NCBI RefSeq assembly: GCF_000159315.1
Contig: NZ_GG669994.1
Coordinates: forward strand, 404,407-468,406
DNA: 64,000 nt
Reading direction: 5' to 3'
DNA from: Lentilactobacillus hilgardii DSM 20176 = ATCC 8290
Lineage (GTDB): Bacteria > Bacillota > Bacilli > Lactobacillales > Lactobacillaceae
The position numbers and the translations under genes are program-made. The notes under the pieces are model-generated. The model was not told where the DNA came from and did no database searches. It saw only the letters and a list, made by a program, of their open reading frames with translations. Shown here in pieces: positions 19,268-30,912 of the stretch (its first letter is position 1; each line of letters opens with the position of its first letter).

Positions 19268-19864
19268 ATGGCAGAGAAGAAAAAAACGTTAAGATTTAAT
19301 TTGTTGGCAATGTTCATAGCTATTATTATTCTGCAAACCTCGATTCCTTTGATTGGTTATATCCCAATTGGTCCATTGAGCATTACAATTATTTCTGCGA
19401 CTGTCACAATTGCTACAATTTTGATGGGAACGAGAGATGGCGCTATTATTGGAGGCGTCTGGGGGTTGATTACATTTATTCGAGCGTATATTTGGCCAAC
19501 AAGTCCCTTAGCGACCATTGTGTTTGTCAATCCAGTTGTTTCAGTGTTACCGCGAGTCCTGATTGGAGTAGTCGCAGGTGTCACATATCACGCACTAAGA
19601 AAATGGATCAAAAGACAAGCAGTCAGCGTTTCAATAGCCGCTATACTCGGATCCCTGACAAATACAATTTTTGTATTAGGATTAATTTATCTTTTTTATA
19701 AAGCAAAGGCACCACAACTATATCAAATAAATATCAGAGAATTAATGCCTTATTTACTTGGTGTTGTTGGAACAAATGGTATTCCCGAAGCTATTTTTAG
19801 TGGCATTGTGACACCCTTAATCGCTTTGCCGCTTCAGAAAGTTCTAAAGGGACGTTTGGACTAG
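19268..19864 (+). CDS. panT: ECF transporter S component, probable pantothenate uptake (PanT-like)
   Basis: This 198-residue membrane protein has about six hydrophobic segments and the pattern GYIPIGPLSITIISATV, then GGVWGLITFIRAYIWP and NPVVSVLPRVLIG. These resemble the PanT group of ECF substrate-binding proteins, which capture pantothenate and dock on EcfT. Start ATG 19268 follows CAGGAG. It is monocistronic, with its own promoter, 2 kb after ecfA1-ecfA2-ecfT. Membership in the ECF S family is clear; the substrate is inferred from similarity I recall, so another vitamin is possible. Confidence 0.7.
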   Translation: MAEKKKTLRFNLLAMFIAIIILQTSIPLIGYIPIGPLSITIISATVTIATILMGTRDGAIIGGVWGLITFIRAYIWPTSPLATIVFVNPVVSVLPRVLIGVVAGVTYHALRKWIKRQAVSVSIAAILGSLTNTIFVLGLIYLFYKAKAPQLYQINIRELMPYLLGVVGTNGIPEAIFSGIVTPLIALPLQKVLKGRLD

Positions 19865-19876
19865 TTGATAATGGTA

Positions 19877-19926
19877 TGAAAAAAGGCCAACAACGAAGAA
19901 ATACATTGTGTGACCTTTTAAAAGAA
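19877..19926. terminator. Imperfect bidirectional terminator between convergent genes
   Basis: AAAAAGG (to 19889) pairs with CCTTTT (19915-19920), extended by imperfect CAACAA/TTGTGTG pairing. Read on the minus strand the stem is followed by TTTTTT, so it best serves the DUF2187 gene. Confidence 0.55.
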
Positions 19927-20208
19927 TTATTTCTTAGCGGGTTTGTCATCTTTATCTTCTTTATCGCTGTCAGGCTCTTTAATCTTAGGTGCAGCTTTAA
20001 TTAACTTCAAATGACGGTTGTTAATGACAACTTTCTTGTGATACTTGTCAATGATTTCAGGGTCATCAGATTCAAATGTGATTAAAAATGAGTTCGTATA
20101 GCTTTTATCAATAAAGCCCTTGAACGTTTGTTTTTCAATCTTAAACGAAACCTCATCACCAACATTGAATTTTGATTGCGCTTCTGATACTTCGGTGTTT
20201 TTAGCCAT
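19927..20208 (-). CDS. DUF2187 family protein
   Basis: A 93-residue hydrophilic protein. Residues 12-70 (KFNVGDEVSFKIEKQTFKGF ... YHKKVVINNRHLKLI) look like a small SH3-like beta barrel of the DUF2187 family known from bacilli and lactobacilli; the last 20 residues are a charged Lys/Asp tail. No signal peptide or membrane segment. Its promoter is seen upstream on the minus strand. Function is unknown. Confidence 0.8.
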   Translation of the reverse strand: MAKNTEVSEAQSKFNVGDEVSFKIEKQTFKGFIDKSYTNSFLITFESDDPEIIDKYHKKVVINNRHLKLIKAAPKIKEPDSDKEDKDDKPAKK

Positions 20209-20243
20209 TGGTTTCCATCTCCAGATTTTAAGTGTCAGATGAT

Positions 20244-20272
20244 AACATAACCGATATTGTCGAATTTGTCAA
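20244..20272 (-). promoter_or_regulatory. Promoter of the DUF2187 gene
   Basis: On the minus strand: TTGACA (complement of 20267-20272), 17-base spacer, TATGTT (complement of 20244-20249), about 35 bases before the start codon. Confidence 0.78.
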
Positions 20273-20311
20273 TAATAATGAATAGTCTATTTATTTATTA
20301 AAAATAGTAAT

Positions 20312-20340
20312 TGTCTTTATTGATGAATATAGTTAGAATT
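20312..20340 (+). promoter_or_regulatory. Promoter for the glucosaminidase gene and xpt
   Basis: TTGTCT (20312-20317), 17-base spacer, TAGAAT (20335-20340). It is divergent from the DUF2187 promoter, about 40 bases away. Confidence 0.72.
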
Positions 20341-20371
20341 AATTTTAATAGTTAGAAAGTTTGAGGTTGAA

Positions 20372-21004
20372 TTGGCGAAGTATAATAGTAGACGGAAACG
20401 TCGAAAACAAACATCAAATTTAATTGTGATGCTGGTATTGATTGGATTCGGGTTGTTTATTATTTTGGGCTTTCGATTATTATCGGCCAATGTTCCCGAG
20501 TCTAATCAAGTTGATAACGCTAGAAGTGAGTTAGCGGCACAGCATCGTAAATTTATTAACAAACTTGCACCGCAGGCACAACTGCTACAGGGACAATACA
20601 ATGTTCTTCCAAGCGTGACGTTAGCTCAGGCAATTCTTGAATCTAATTGGGGGACTAGTCAACTATCCAACAAGTACAATAATCTGTTTGGCGTGAAGGC
20701 TCAAAGTTCGAATACAAAATCAGTTTATTTGGATACGCAAGAGTATGTTGATGGGCGATACGTCACTGTTAAAGCACGATTTGAGGTATATGACAGTTGG
20801 AATGATTCCTTAGCAGAACATGCAAAATTACTTGCATACGGAACCAAATGGAATCCTGATCAATATCGGGATGTTGTTTCGGCAAATAACTACGTTCAAG
20901 CGGCCCAAGGATTGGAAAAAGATGGTTATGCAACGGACCCAACGTACACCGAAAAGCTTATCTCACTAATAAAGAATTATAAACTGTATCAGTTTGACGA
21001 CTAG
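20372..21004 (+). CDS. Membrane-anchored N-acetylglucosaminidase-type peptidoglycan hydrolase (GH73-like)
   Basis: The 210-residue product starts with TTG 20372, has a basic N-terminus (KYNSRRKRRKQ) and one membrane segment at about residues 18-38, leaving the domain outside the cell. Residues 55-205 form a LytG/FlgJ-like glucosaminidase domain: VTLAQAILESNWGTSQLS contains the catalytic Glu, and NNLFGVKAQ is the second family motif. It would cut glycan strands during wall growth. No separate cell-wall-binding repeats are present. xpt starts 15 bases after its stop, so the two are likely co-transcribed. Confidence 0.85.
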   Translation: MAKYNSRRKRRKQTSNLIVMLVLIGFGLFIILGFRLLSANVPESNQVDNARSELAAQHRKFINKLAPQAQLLQGQYNVLPSVTLAQAILESNWGTSQLSNKYNNLFGVKAQSSNTKSVYLDTQEYVDGRYVTVKARFEVYDSWNDSLAEHAKLLAYGTKWNPDQYRDVVSANNYVQAAQGLEKDGYATDPTYTEKLISLIKNYKLYQFDD

Positions 21005-21592
<588 letters not shown>

Positions 21593-21701
21593 ACAATAAA
21601 GTAGTACAATGAATTAATGTTATTAGGTTTTATTAACTGGAGTAAGGTAATTAGTAATTCCTGCTCATTCTAAGTAATCGAGAAATGAAAGTAGTGAAAT
21701 C

Positions 21702-22862
21702 ATGGCTGAAGCAAACATCTTGTACCCTGACCAGACAATTGGAATTCTAGGTGACAGTATTAGTAGTCCGACGCTTCTTTATTTTGCCAAAAAAATGGGT
21801 TTTAATGTTGGCATGTATAGTTCAAATGAAAATAGTAAAACAATCCGTTTAGCCGATTATAAATATATTGAACCCATGGATGACAAACAAACGCTAAAGA
21901 TGTTTGCAGAGCGCTGTGATGTTGTTGTGTACAACAGCCCGTCAATTAATTCCGAAGTGATCCGTTATATTTCACAGTTCACTTCAGTACCTCAAAGTGA
22001 TTCGTTATTGGATATTATTCAAGATCGATTAATTGAACGTAGCTTTTTTGAGACACTTAACATTAATATGGCTCCATACGCGACAATTGTGACACTTGAG
22101 GATATTTATCAAGCAATTAATTCAATTGGTTATCCAGCAATTTTAAAGCCCATTCAAAGAGGATTGCTGGGGGACAAAGAACTGGTAATTAAAAATCAAG
22201 CCGATATTGTTGCTGCATCTGGTTTGCTTGATTCAGGGACTTATATTATGGAATCATTTGTTGAGCACGATACAGACTATTCAATCATTGTAACGCGTCA
22301 AATGGATGGTACAACAGTCGTTTTCCCAATTGTTGAGGTCATATATAATGGTGAACAAATTATGACAGCCTTTACACCCGTGAAGCTTGATCCGAGTGTC
22401 GAAAAAGAAATGAATCGAATTACCAATGAGATTGCCAAAAATATTGATTATGTCGGCACCTTTGAAGTATCACTCTTTTTAGCAAAAAGTGGATCGATTT
22501 ACGTCAATCGGGTTGCACCAATTTTAAGTCCTGCTGGTTTCTTGTTTGATTTTGCAGCTAATACGAATGAATTTGAGCAACATATTCGTGCAATTGCAGG
22601 ATTACCGTTAACTAAAATAATTGCTGGCATTCCAACCGTTTTTCAAGCTATTAGAAAAAAAGAATATCAAAGGGTGCAGACACAGTGGGTAATAAAAGGA
22701 AATTGGCATTTTTCCTTCTATGGAAATAAAACTGATAATCCCAATAACTCTATTGGACATATTTTAATCCCAACGAAGTCAATTTCGGACACGCTAATGA
22801 AAGTCGAAGCAACCAGTATTTGGAATGATATTGATTTTAAATCAAAATATGAGAAAAATTAA
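21702..22862 (+). CDS. Divergent PurK-like ATP-grasp protein, function uncertain
   Basis: The 386-residue product has the PurK domain plan: an N-terminal Rossmann-like part (TIGILGDS), an ATP-grasp core (QDRLIERSFF about residue 107; GYPAILKPI about 143-151; GTFEVSLFL about 252-260) and a C-terminal part. True PurK makes N5-CAIR from AIR, ATP and bicarbonate. Here the usual glycine-rich YDGKGQ loop is replaced by QRGLLGDKE (152-160) and the EIAPRPHNSGH motif by VNRVAPILSPAGF (268-280). No purE is adjacent. It may have a different substrate. It follows xpt by 109 bases without a clear promoter. Confidence 0.7.
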   Translation: MAEANILYPDQTIGILGDSISSPTLLYFAKKMGFNVGMYSSNENSKTIRLADYKYIEPMDDKQTLKMFAERCDVVVYNSPSINSEVIRYISQFTSVPQSDSLLDIIQDRLIERSFFETLNINMAPYATIVTLEDIYQAINSIGYPAILKPIQRGLLGDKELVIKNQADIVAASGLLDSGTYIMESFVEHDTDYSIIVTRQMDGTTVVFPIVEVIYNGEQIMTAFTPVKLDPSVEKEMNRITNEIAKNIDYVGTFEVSLFLAKSGSIYVNRVAPILSPAGFLFDFAANTNEFEQHIRAIAGLPLTKIIAGIPTVFQAIRKKEYQRVQTQWVIKGNWHFSFYGNKTDNPNNSIGHILIPTKSISDTLMKVEATSIWNDIDFKSKYEKN

Positions 22863-22866
22863 AAAT

Positions 22867-22888
22867 GTCGGATTTTCCGGCTTTTTTT
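22867..22888 (+). terminator. Intrinsic terminator after the PurK-like gene
   Basis: GTCGGA (22867-22872) pairs with TCCGGC (22876-22881), one G-T pair, 3-nt loop, followed by seven T. Confidence 0.85.
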
Positions 22889-22921
22889 ATGTTTGTGGGC
22901 AAGACGAGCCAAACGTATATT

Positions 22922-22930
22922 TGGTATAAT
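22922..22930 (+). promoter_or_regulatory. Extended -10 promoter of pcrA
   Basis: TTGGTATAAT ends at 22930; the TGG before TATAAT is an extended -10. No good -35 is seen. Confidence 0.6.
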
Positions 22931-22963
22931 TAACTCGATACTTTTGAGAGGATGGAATAATTA

Positions 22964-25195
22964 GTGGTAGAAGATAGTTTATTAAAAGGTCTAAATAAAG
23001 ATCAAAAAGATGCAGTTATTCACACTGAAGGACCTGTGCTGATTATGGCTGGTGCAGGTAGTGGAAAGACGCGGGTATTGACACATCGAATTGCTTACAT
23101 AATTGAACACAATCATGTAATGCCATGGAACATTCTTGCAATTACCTTTACTAATAAAGCTGCTCGTGAGATGCGCGAGCGGGTGTCTAAGCTGCTTGAT
23201 GAAAGTGGTGATGATGTATGGGTATCAACTTTCCATGCGTTGTGTGTGCGTATTTTACGCCGTAATATCGATCAATTAGGGTTTAATCGTGCCTTTACCA
23301 TCGCGGATACAAGTGAGCAGCGAACGTTGGTAAAGCGTGTTTTGCGTGAATTGAATATTGATCCCAAAAGGTTTGACCCAAGAGCCGTATTATCTTCAAT
23401 TTCAAATGCAAAAAATGATTTATTAACGCCAAAGGCATTTAAGGCCCAGGCCGATAGCGATTTTGATCAGATTGTGGCAGATGTTTATGAACGTTATCAA
23501 GCTGAGTTGCGTCAAAATGAATCACTTGATTTTGATGACTTAATCATGACAACAATTGAGTTATTTGATCAATTCTCTGATGTTTTATCTTACTATCAGG
23601 ATAAATTTCATTATATCCATGTTGACGAATATCAGGATACTAATGAAGCTCAGTACCGATTGGTCAATACGTTAGCAAAAAAAAGCAAAAACATCTGTGT
23701 GGTGGGTGATGCAGATCAAAGTATTTATGGTTGGCGTGGTGCCAACATGCAGAATATTCTCGACTTTAAAGAAGATTACCCTGATGCCCATGTTACTTTA
23801 CTTGAACAAAACTATCGTTCAACCAAGACGGTTTTGGATGCAGCAAATGCTGTTATTGCGCATAATTTGAATCGGGCTGATAAAAACTTGTGGACAGAAA
23901 ACGAGCAAGGCGAAAAGATTTCTTATTATCGGGGCCAGACAGAAAATGATGAAGCACGTTATGTTGTGGCAAAGATCCAAGAAGAAATGGGTAAACCTAA
24001 GCGTAATTACGGGAGCTTTGCGATTCTGTACCGGACCAATGCGCAATCACGTGTGATTGAAGAAACACTTTTAAAGGCCAACATTCCGTATACTATGGTC
24101 GGTGGCCATAAATTTTATGATCGAAAAGAAATTCGAGACGCACTTGCTTATTTGACGTTACTGGGAAATCCAAGGGATTCGATGAGTTTTGAAAGAGTTA
24201 TTAATGAGCCTAAGCGAGGTATCGGCGAAACGAGCCTTGAAAAGTTACGGACTTTTGCAAACGATCATGGTTGGTCGCTGCTTGAGGCTTCAAAAAATAT
24301 TGATCTTGCAAATGAAATTTCTAGTCGCGCTAAAAACTCGATTTCAATGTTTGAACAAATAATCAGTGATGTCGCTAAGAAATTGGATACAATGACTATC
24401 ACTGAATTAACAGAAGAAATTCTTGATAAGAGTGGTTACTTAAGTACTTTAAAATCTTCAAAGTCTTTGCAGGCTCAAACCCGCTTGGAAAATTTGGAAG
24501 AATTCATTTCAGTTACTCAAAAATATGATCAGGATAATCCTGACCAAGTTGGCCAAGACAATTTAGTTAACTTTTTAAGTGATTTGGCATTGGTTTCAGA
24601 TCAGGATGACTTAGATGAAGAGACTTCCGAGGTAACGTTAATGACAATGCATGCAGCTAAAGGGCTGGAATTTCCGGTTGTCTTCATCATGGGAATGGAA
24701 GAAGGACTTTTCCCACTTTCACGTGCTGCCCAGGATGAATCCGAATTACAAGAGGAGCGACGATTGGCATATGTTGGTATTACGCGTGCAAAAGAAAAAC
24801 TATATTTAACGAATGCTTATTCACGAATGTTATATGGACGCCGACAAAACAATCCTGAATCTCGGTTTGTTAATGAAATTAAGCCGGAATTGATTCAGTA
24901 TGATAACGTTAATCAACAAGAAAAACCATTATCGACACCGTTTGATCGCCGAACTAGACGCGCAACTGCAACAACTTATCATCAACCAGCCCAAAAAGTA
25001 ATTAAGCCCAAAGGGACTGGAGCTGACAAGTCTTCATGGTCGGTAGGAGATAAAGTGTCACATAAAGCCTGGGGGACAGGAACAGTTGTCAAAGTTTCAG
25101 GGATCGGTGAGGATATGGAATTGGATATTGCATTTGAGCAGAAGGGAATTAAACGTCTTTTAGCAGCGTTCGCACCTATTACCAAGCAAGAGTAA
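22964..25195 (+). CDS. pcrA: ATP-dependent DNA helicase PcrA (UvrD/Rep family)
   Basis: PcrA is a 3'-5' DNA helicase used in repair and in removing blocked RNA polymerase. The 743-residue product starts at GTG 22964 and shows helicase motifs in order: AGAGSGKTRV (I), ITFTNKAAREM, HVDEYQDTNEAQY (II), GDADQSIYGWRGAN (III), EQNYRST (IV), TMHAAKGLEFPVVF (V), VGITRAKEKLY (VI). The last about 50 residues (WSVGDKVSHKAWGTGTVVKV) form the Tudor-like domain that binds RNA polymerase. Normal length. ligA follows after one gene. Confidence 0.96.
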   Translation: MVEDSLLKGLNKDQKDAVIHTEGPVLIMAGAGSGKTRVLTHRIAYIIEHNHVMPWNILAITFTNKAAREMRERVSKLLDESGDDVWVSTFHALCVRILRRNIDQLGFNRAFTIADTSEQRTLVKRVLRELNIDPKRFDPRAVLSSISNAKNDLLTPKAFKAQADSDFDQIVADVYERYQAELRQNESLDFDDLIMTTIELFDQFSDVLSYYQDKFHYIHVDEYQDTNEAQYRLVNTLAKKSKNICVVGDADQSIYGWRGANMQNILDFKEDYPDAHVTLLEQNYRSTKTVLDAANAVIAHNLNRADKNLWTENEQGEKISYYRGQTENDEARYVVAKIQEEMGKPKRNYGSFAILYRTNAQSRVIEETLLKANIPYTMVGGHKFYDRKEIRDALAYLTLLGNPRDSMSFERVINEPKRGIGETSLEKLRTFANDHGWSLLEASKNIDLANEISSRAKNSISMFEQIISDVAKKLDTMTITELTEEILDKSGYLSTLKSSKSLQAQTRLENLEEFISVTQKYDQDNPDQVGQDNLVNFLSDLALVSDQDDLDEETSEVTLMTMHAAKGLEFPVVFIMGMEEGLFPLSRAAQDESELQEERRLAYVGITRAKEKLYLTNAYSRMLYGRRQNNPESRFVNEIKPELIQYDNVNQQEKPLSTPFDRRTRRATATTYHQPAQKVIKPKGTGADKSSWSVGDKVSHKAWGTGTVVKVSGIGEDMELDIAFEQKGIKRLLAAFAPITKQE

Positions 25196-25215
25196 GGACA
25201 AAATAAAGGTTGGGG

Positions 25216-25824
25216 ATGACTATGAGTTTAAAAAGTAAAATGGAGAGTGGAAAAGTCTATCGTGAAAGTGGTTTTACTGATCCGATAGATATTAATTATG
25301 CGAAGGAACTTGAAAAGCAGCGACAACTTGGAAAACACTTGGCTTTCAAATTTAATCAAACTGATCCAAACGACGAATTGACTAGACAGTCACTGATGAA
25401 ACAATTGTTTCATCAGGTTGGAAAACGTCCGTTTATTGAAGGACCGCTTTATACTTCTTATGGGTGTAATACAACTATCGGCGACGACTTTTATGCAAAT
25501 TTTAATTTAACAATTGTCGATGATATTTCTGTTACGATTGGTAATCACGTTATGTGTGGCCCTAATGTCTTGATATCTGTCACTGGCCATCCTCTTGAAG
25601 GACCCAGACGACGAAATGGTGAACAATTTAGTAAAGCGGTTTGTATTGGCAATGATGTTTGGATTGGCGGTAATGTCGTAATCCTTCCAGGGGTATCGAT
25701 TGGTAATAATGTCGTTATTGGAGCTGGAAGTGTTATCACACACAATATTCCGGATAATTCTGTTGTGGTAGGCACACCGGGACGTGTCGTTAAAAAAGTG
25801 CCGCCAATTAATGAACAGTTATAA
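25216..25824 (+). CDS. Sugar O-acetyltransferase, maltose/galactoside acetyltransferase type
   Basis: The product of about 202 residues is a left-handed beta-helix acetyltransferase. It has an N-terminal helical part (residues 1-60, with a FNQTDPNDELTRQSLMKQLF segment) and hexapeptide repeats such as IGDDFYANFNLTIVDD, IGNDVWIGGNVVILPGVSIGNNVVIGAGSV. The catalytic His is in VTGHPLEGPRRRNG. It would transfer acetyl from acetyl-CoA to a sugar; the exact sugar cannot be told. ATG 25216 is preferred for its distance from the AAAGG SD. It lies between pcrA and ligA, likely in one transcript. Confidence 0.85.
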   Translation: MTMSLKSKMESGKVYRESGFTDPIDINYAKELEKQRQLGKHLAFKFNQTDPNDELTRQSLMKQLFHQVGKRPFIEGPLYTSYGCNTTIGDDFYANFNLTIVDDISVTIGNHVMCGPNVLISVTGHPLEGPRRRNGEQFSKAVCIGNDVWIGGNVVILPGVSIGNNVVIGAGSVITHNIPDNSVVVGTPGRVVKKVPPINEQL

Positions 25825-25847
25825 TGTAAACGATAATTAATGATTAA

Positions 25848-27893
<2,046 letters not shown>

Positions 27894-27910
27894 CAATGGA
27901 GGAATCAATT

Positions 27911-29053
27911 TTGAAAAAAATATTTCTGGGAATTTCGGTTATTCTAACTGGGATCCTGCTGTCAGCTTGCGGGAGCGTTGACAATTTATCAAATGATACT
28001 AATAGTTCTGGAAGCTCGAAAGCAAAAACGCAGCTGACTGGGCAAACAAACACAGGTTATTATCAAGGTGTTATCAAGAATGGTCGCTATCAGACCAGTA
28101 AATCACGTGGTGTAAGTGTTCAACAGGAATCAAATCAATTTAATATTAAAGGCTTTGAAAATGGGCTGCTTAATATTTCAAAGAAACAATTTTCTACCAA
28201 AAAGTACATTTTTCAAGAAGGACAATATCTTTCTACTAAACGGGTTGAAGCTTGGTTGGAACGTAAATCCAAATCCAATCCAACTGGTTTAAATCCTAAG
28301 CAGTCCAAGTCAACTAATCCAAATACAAGAACCCCAATATATCTGTCACAAATTGATGAACAGGATTTCATGACACAGAATGGGAAATCTTTGAGCTTAA
28401 AAGGAATGACCATTGGTTTGGCAATTAATTCGGTTGATTATTATAAAAAGACACAATATGGACCCACTTATGAAACTCATATTTCAGACGCACAGGTTAA
28501 TAAAGAAGGCAAAAAGATTGCCGGACAGGTATTGCAACGTTTACGTCAAAACAAGAAACTGAAAAATATTCCCATTGTGATCGCACTGTATAAACAGGCT
28601 TCTGATGACAGCCTCGTAGGGGGAAACTTCTTTGCGTATGCTACTAACAACAGTGGGGCAAATACGATTACCAAATGGACAAAAGTTAAGCAGAAGAATT
28701 ATGTATTCCCGTTGCAATCCAATAAAAAGGGTCCAAGTCAAAATGATGAAGACTCATTTGATAATTTTAAATCACAAGTTCAAACGTTTTTCCCAAATCT
28801 AAGTGGTGTGACTGCACAAGCTCAATACACGGATGGGTCATTGACAGGGATGAACATAGATATTACAACACAGTTCTATAGTCAAACCGAGATCATTAGT
28901 TTCACACAGTATATTCAGAGTGCGGCACAAAAGTACCTTCCGGCTAATGCACCAATCGACATTACTGTTCAATCTACAGAAGGGATTCAAAGTTTCTTAA
29001 GCAGAAAGACAAACGAGAAGAAGTTTTCTGCGCATATCTTTAATAGTTACTAA
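27911..29053 (+). CDS. camS: CamS family lipoprotein (sex pheromone cAM373 precursor homologue)
   Basis: The 380-residue lipoprotein has signal peptide MKKIFLGISVILTGILLSAC with lipobox LSAC and Cys at residue 20; it would be anchored outside the membrane. The CamS domain follows (YYQGVIKNGRY ... ITIGLAINSVDYY-type sequence). I choose TTG 27911, because the SD GGAGG (27898-27902) lies 8 bases before it and the ATG at 27896 overlaps that SD. In enterococci the cleaved signal peptide of CamS gives a conjugation pheromone; whether that happens here is unknown. It lies between ligA and gatC, the normal place. Confidence 0.88.
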   Translation: MKKIFLGISVILTGILLSACGSVDNLSNDTNSSGSSKAKTQLTGQTNTGYYQGVIKNGRYQTSKSRGVSVQQESNQFNIKGFENGLLNISKKQFSTKKYIFQEGQYLSTKRVEAWLERKSKSNPTGLNPKQSKSTNPNTRTPIYLSQIDEQDFMTQNGKSLSLKGMTIGLAINSVDYYKKTQYGPTYETHISDAQVNKEGKKIAGQVLQRLRQNKKLKNIPIVIALYKQASDDSLVGGNFFAYATNNSGANTITKWTKVKQKNYVFPLQSNKKGPSQNDEDSFDNFKSQVQTFFPNLSGVTAQAQYTDGSLTGMNIDITTQFYSQTEIISFTQYIQSAAQKYLPANAPIDITVQSTEGIQSFLSRKTNEKKFSAHIFNSY

Positions 29054-29055
29054 TT

Positions 29056-29084
29056 TTGCAAGAAATTAGCTTAATTTATATGTT
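29056..29084 (+). promoter_or_regulatory. Possible promoter for gatCAB
   Basis: TTGCAA (29056-29061), 17-base spacer, TATGTT (29079-29084), about 53 bases before gatC. A TAAAAT at 29084-29089 is an alternative -10 without a good -35. Confidence 0.5.
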
Positions 29085-29137
29085 AAAATGAACGTTGTTG
29101 CTAAAATTTACTATTTTCAGAAGAGAGAAGGATTTCA

Positions 29138-29449
29138 ATGACTGAAAAGATCTCCGAAGATCAGGTAAAACACGTTGCCGAACTGGCAAAATTGAAGATT
29201 GACGATGATCAGCTTCCTTACTTTACCACCCAGTTGGACAAAATTATTGGTTTATTTGAGACTTTGAGTAAGGTTGATACCGATGGTGTTGAGCCGACGA
29301 GTAGTGTCACCGATCAAATTAATGTGATGCGTGATGATATTGCTGACAATTGGAACCAGCGTCAAGCACTGCTTGATAATGCGCCGGATACTCAAGATGG
29401 TTACATCAGAGTTCCTACAATTATTGATGAAAGTGGGTCGAACGAATAA
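29138..29449 (+). CDS. gatC: Asp/Glu-tRNA amidotransferase subunit C
   Basis: GatC stabilises the GatCAB complex that turns Glu-tRNA(Gln) and Asp-tRNA(Asn) into the correct Gln- and Asn-tRNAs. The 103-residue product begins [21 protein letters not shown] and has the GVEPTSSV segment that wraps GatA. Normal length. Its stop overlaps gatA by one base. Confidence 0.95.
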   Translation: MTEKISEDQVKHVAELAKLKIDDDQLPYFTTQLDKIIGLFETLSKVDTDGVEPTSSVTDQINVMRDDIADNWNQRQALLDNAPDTQDGYIRVPTIIDESGSNE

Positions 29450-30912
29450 TGAATTACTTTAACCAATCATTGACCAGCATTCACAAGCAGTTGGTAAACA
29501 AAGACATTTCTGTCGAAGAATTAACAAAACAAACTCTGGATAACATCAAAGCGGTTGATGGTGACATTAATGCTTTCTTAACGCTTGATGAAGAAGGTGC
29601 CTTAAAGCAGGCAAACAAACTTGATGAAAAGGGGATTGACTCAGATAACCTTTTGTCAGGAATGCCGGTAGCTGTTAAGGACAATATTGTGACCAAAGGA
29701 TTGAAAACAACAGCAGCTTCAAAAATCCTAGAGAATTTCACACCAATTTACGATGCAACTGCGGCTGAAAAAATTAAAAATCTTGGGACTATCACCGTTG
29801 GCAAAACGAATATGGATGAGTTTGCCATGGGTGGTTCTACTGAAAACTCCGCATTCAAGATTACACATAATCCATGGGATAAAACCAAAGTTCCTGGTGG
29901 CTCATCAGGTGGTTCTGCGGCTGCTGTCGCTGCCGGAGAGGTTATTGCGGCTTTGGGATCGGATACAGGTGGATCAATTAGACAACCTGCTTCTTTTAAC
30001 GGCGTTGTTGGTATGAAGCCAACATATGGTCGAGTATCACGTTGGGGGCTGATTGCTTTTGGGTCTAGTTTAGACCAAATTGGACCAATTACTCGAAACG
30101 TATCCGATAATGCCACATTATTAAATGCCATTGCGGGTCATGATGACCATGATTTAACATCTTCTACTAAGGAAGTTCCCGACTTTACAAGCACCTTAAA
30201 CAAAGGTGTTAAAGGATTAAGAATTGGAATCCCTTCAGAATTTATGTCACAAGGCTTAGACGAAGACGTTAAAAAGGTCGTTAATGACACTGCTGAAACG
30301 TTTAAAAAATTAGGTGCAACTGTTGGTGAAGTATCATTACCACATACAAAATATGGGGTAGCTGCTTACTATATTATTTCATCATCTGAAGCATCCTCTA
30401 ATTTGCAACGTTTTGATGGTATTCGATATGGACGTCGTGCTAAAGATGTTAAAAATCTCGATGATCTATATATTAAGTCGAGGTCAGAAGGCTTTGGCGA
30501 CGAAGTTAAGCGTCGAATCATGTTGGGAACGTTCTCACTTTCGGCTGGTTTTTATGATGCTTATTTCAAAAAGGCTGCTCAAGTTAGAACTTTGATGATC
30601 AACGATTTCACAAATGTCTTTAAAGACTATGATTTGATTTTGGCACCAACTGCGCCTACACCGGCATACGGAATTGGTGAAGATGTGTCGGATCCGATGA
30701 CCATGTACATGAATGATGTGTTAACATTACCTGTCAATTTGGCAGGACTTCCGGGAATGTCTATTCCTGCCGGCTTCTCAAAAGGACTACCAGTGGGCGT
30801 CCAGTTGATTGGACGACCATACGATGAATTAACTGTATACCAGGCTGGCAGCGCCTTTGAAAAAGATACTGATTTTGCAAAGCAAACACCAAAGATGGGA
30901 GGAAATAACTAA
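29449..30912 (+). CDS. gatA: Asp/Glu-tRNA amidotransferase subunit A
   Basis: GatA is the amidase that frees ammonia from glutamine. The 487-residue product carries the Ser-cisSer-Lys triad: the Lys in MPVAVKDNI, and the two serines in [15 protein letters not shown] and [12 protein letters not shown]. It overlaps gatC and gatB by one base each, so the three subunits are made together. Normal length. Confidence 0.96.
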   Translation: MNYFNQSLTSIHKQLVNKDISVEELTKQTLDNIKAVDGDINAFLTLDEEGALKQANKLDEKGIDSDNLLSGMPVAVKDNIVTKGLKTTAASKILENFTPIYDATAAEKIKNLGTITVGKTNMDEFAMGGSTENSAFKITHNPWDKTKVPGGSSGGSAAAVAAGEVIAALGSDTGGSIRQPASFNGVVGMKPTYGRVSRWGLIAFGSSLDQIGPITRNVSDNATLLNAIAGHDDHDLTSSTKEVPDFTSTLNKGVKGLRIGIPSEFMSQGLDEDVKKVVNDTAETFKKLGATVGEVSLPHTKYGVAAYYIISSSEASSNLQRFDGIRYGRRAKDVKNLDDLYIKSRSEGFGDEVKRRIMLGTFSLSAGFYDAYFKKAAQVRTLMINDFTNVFKDYDLILAPTAPTPAYGIGEDVSDPMTMYMNDVLTLPVNLAGLPGMSIPAGFSKGLPVGVQLIGRPYDELTVYQAGSAFEKDTDFAKQTPKMGGNN

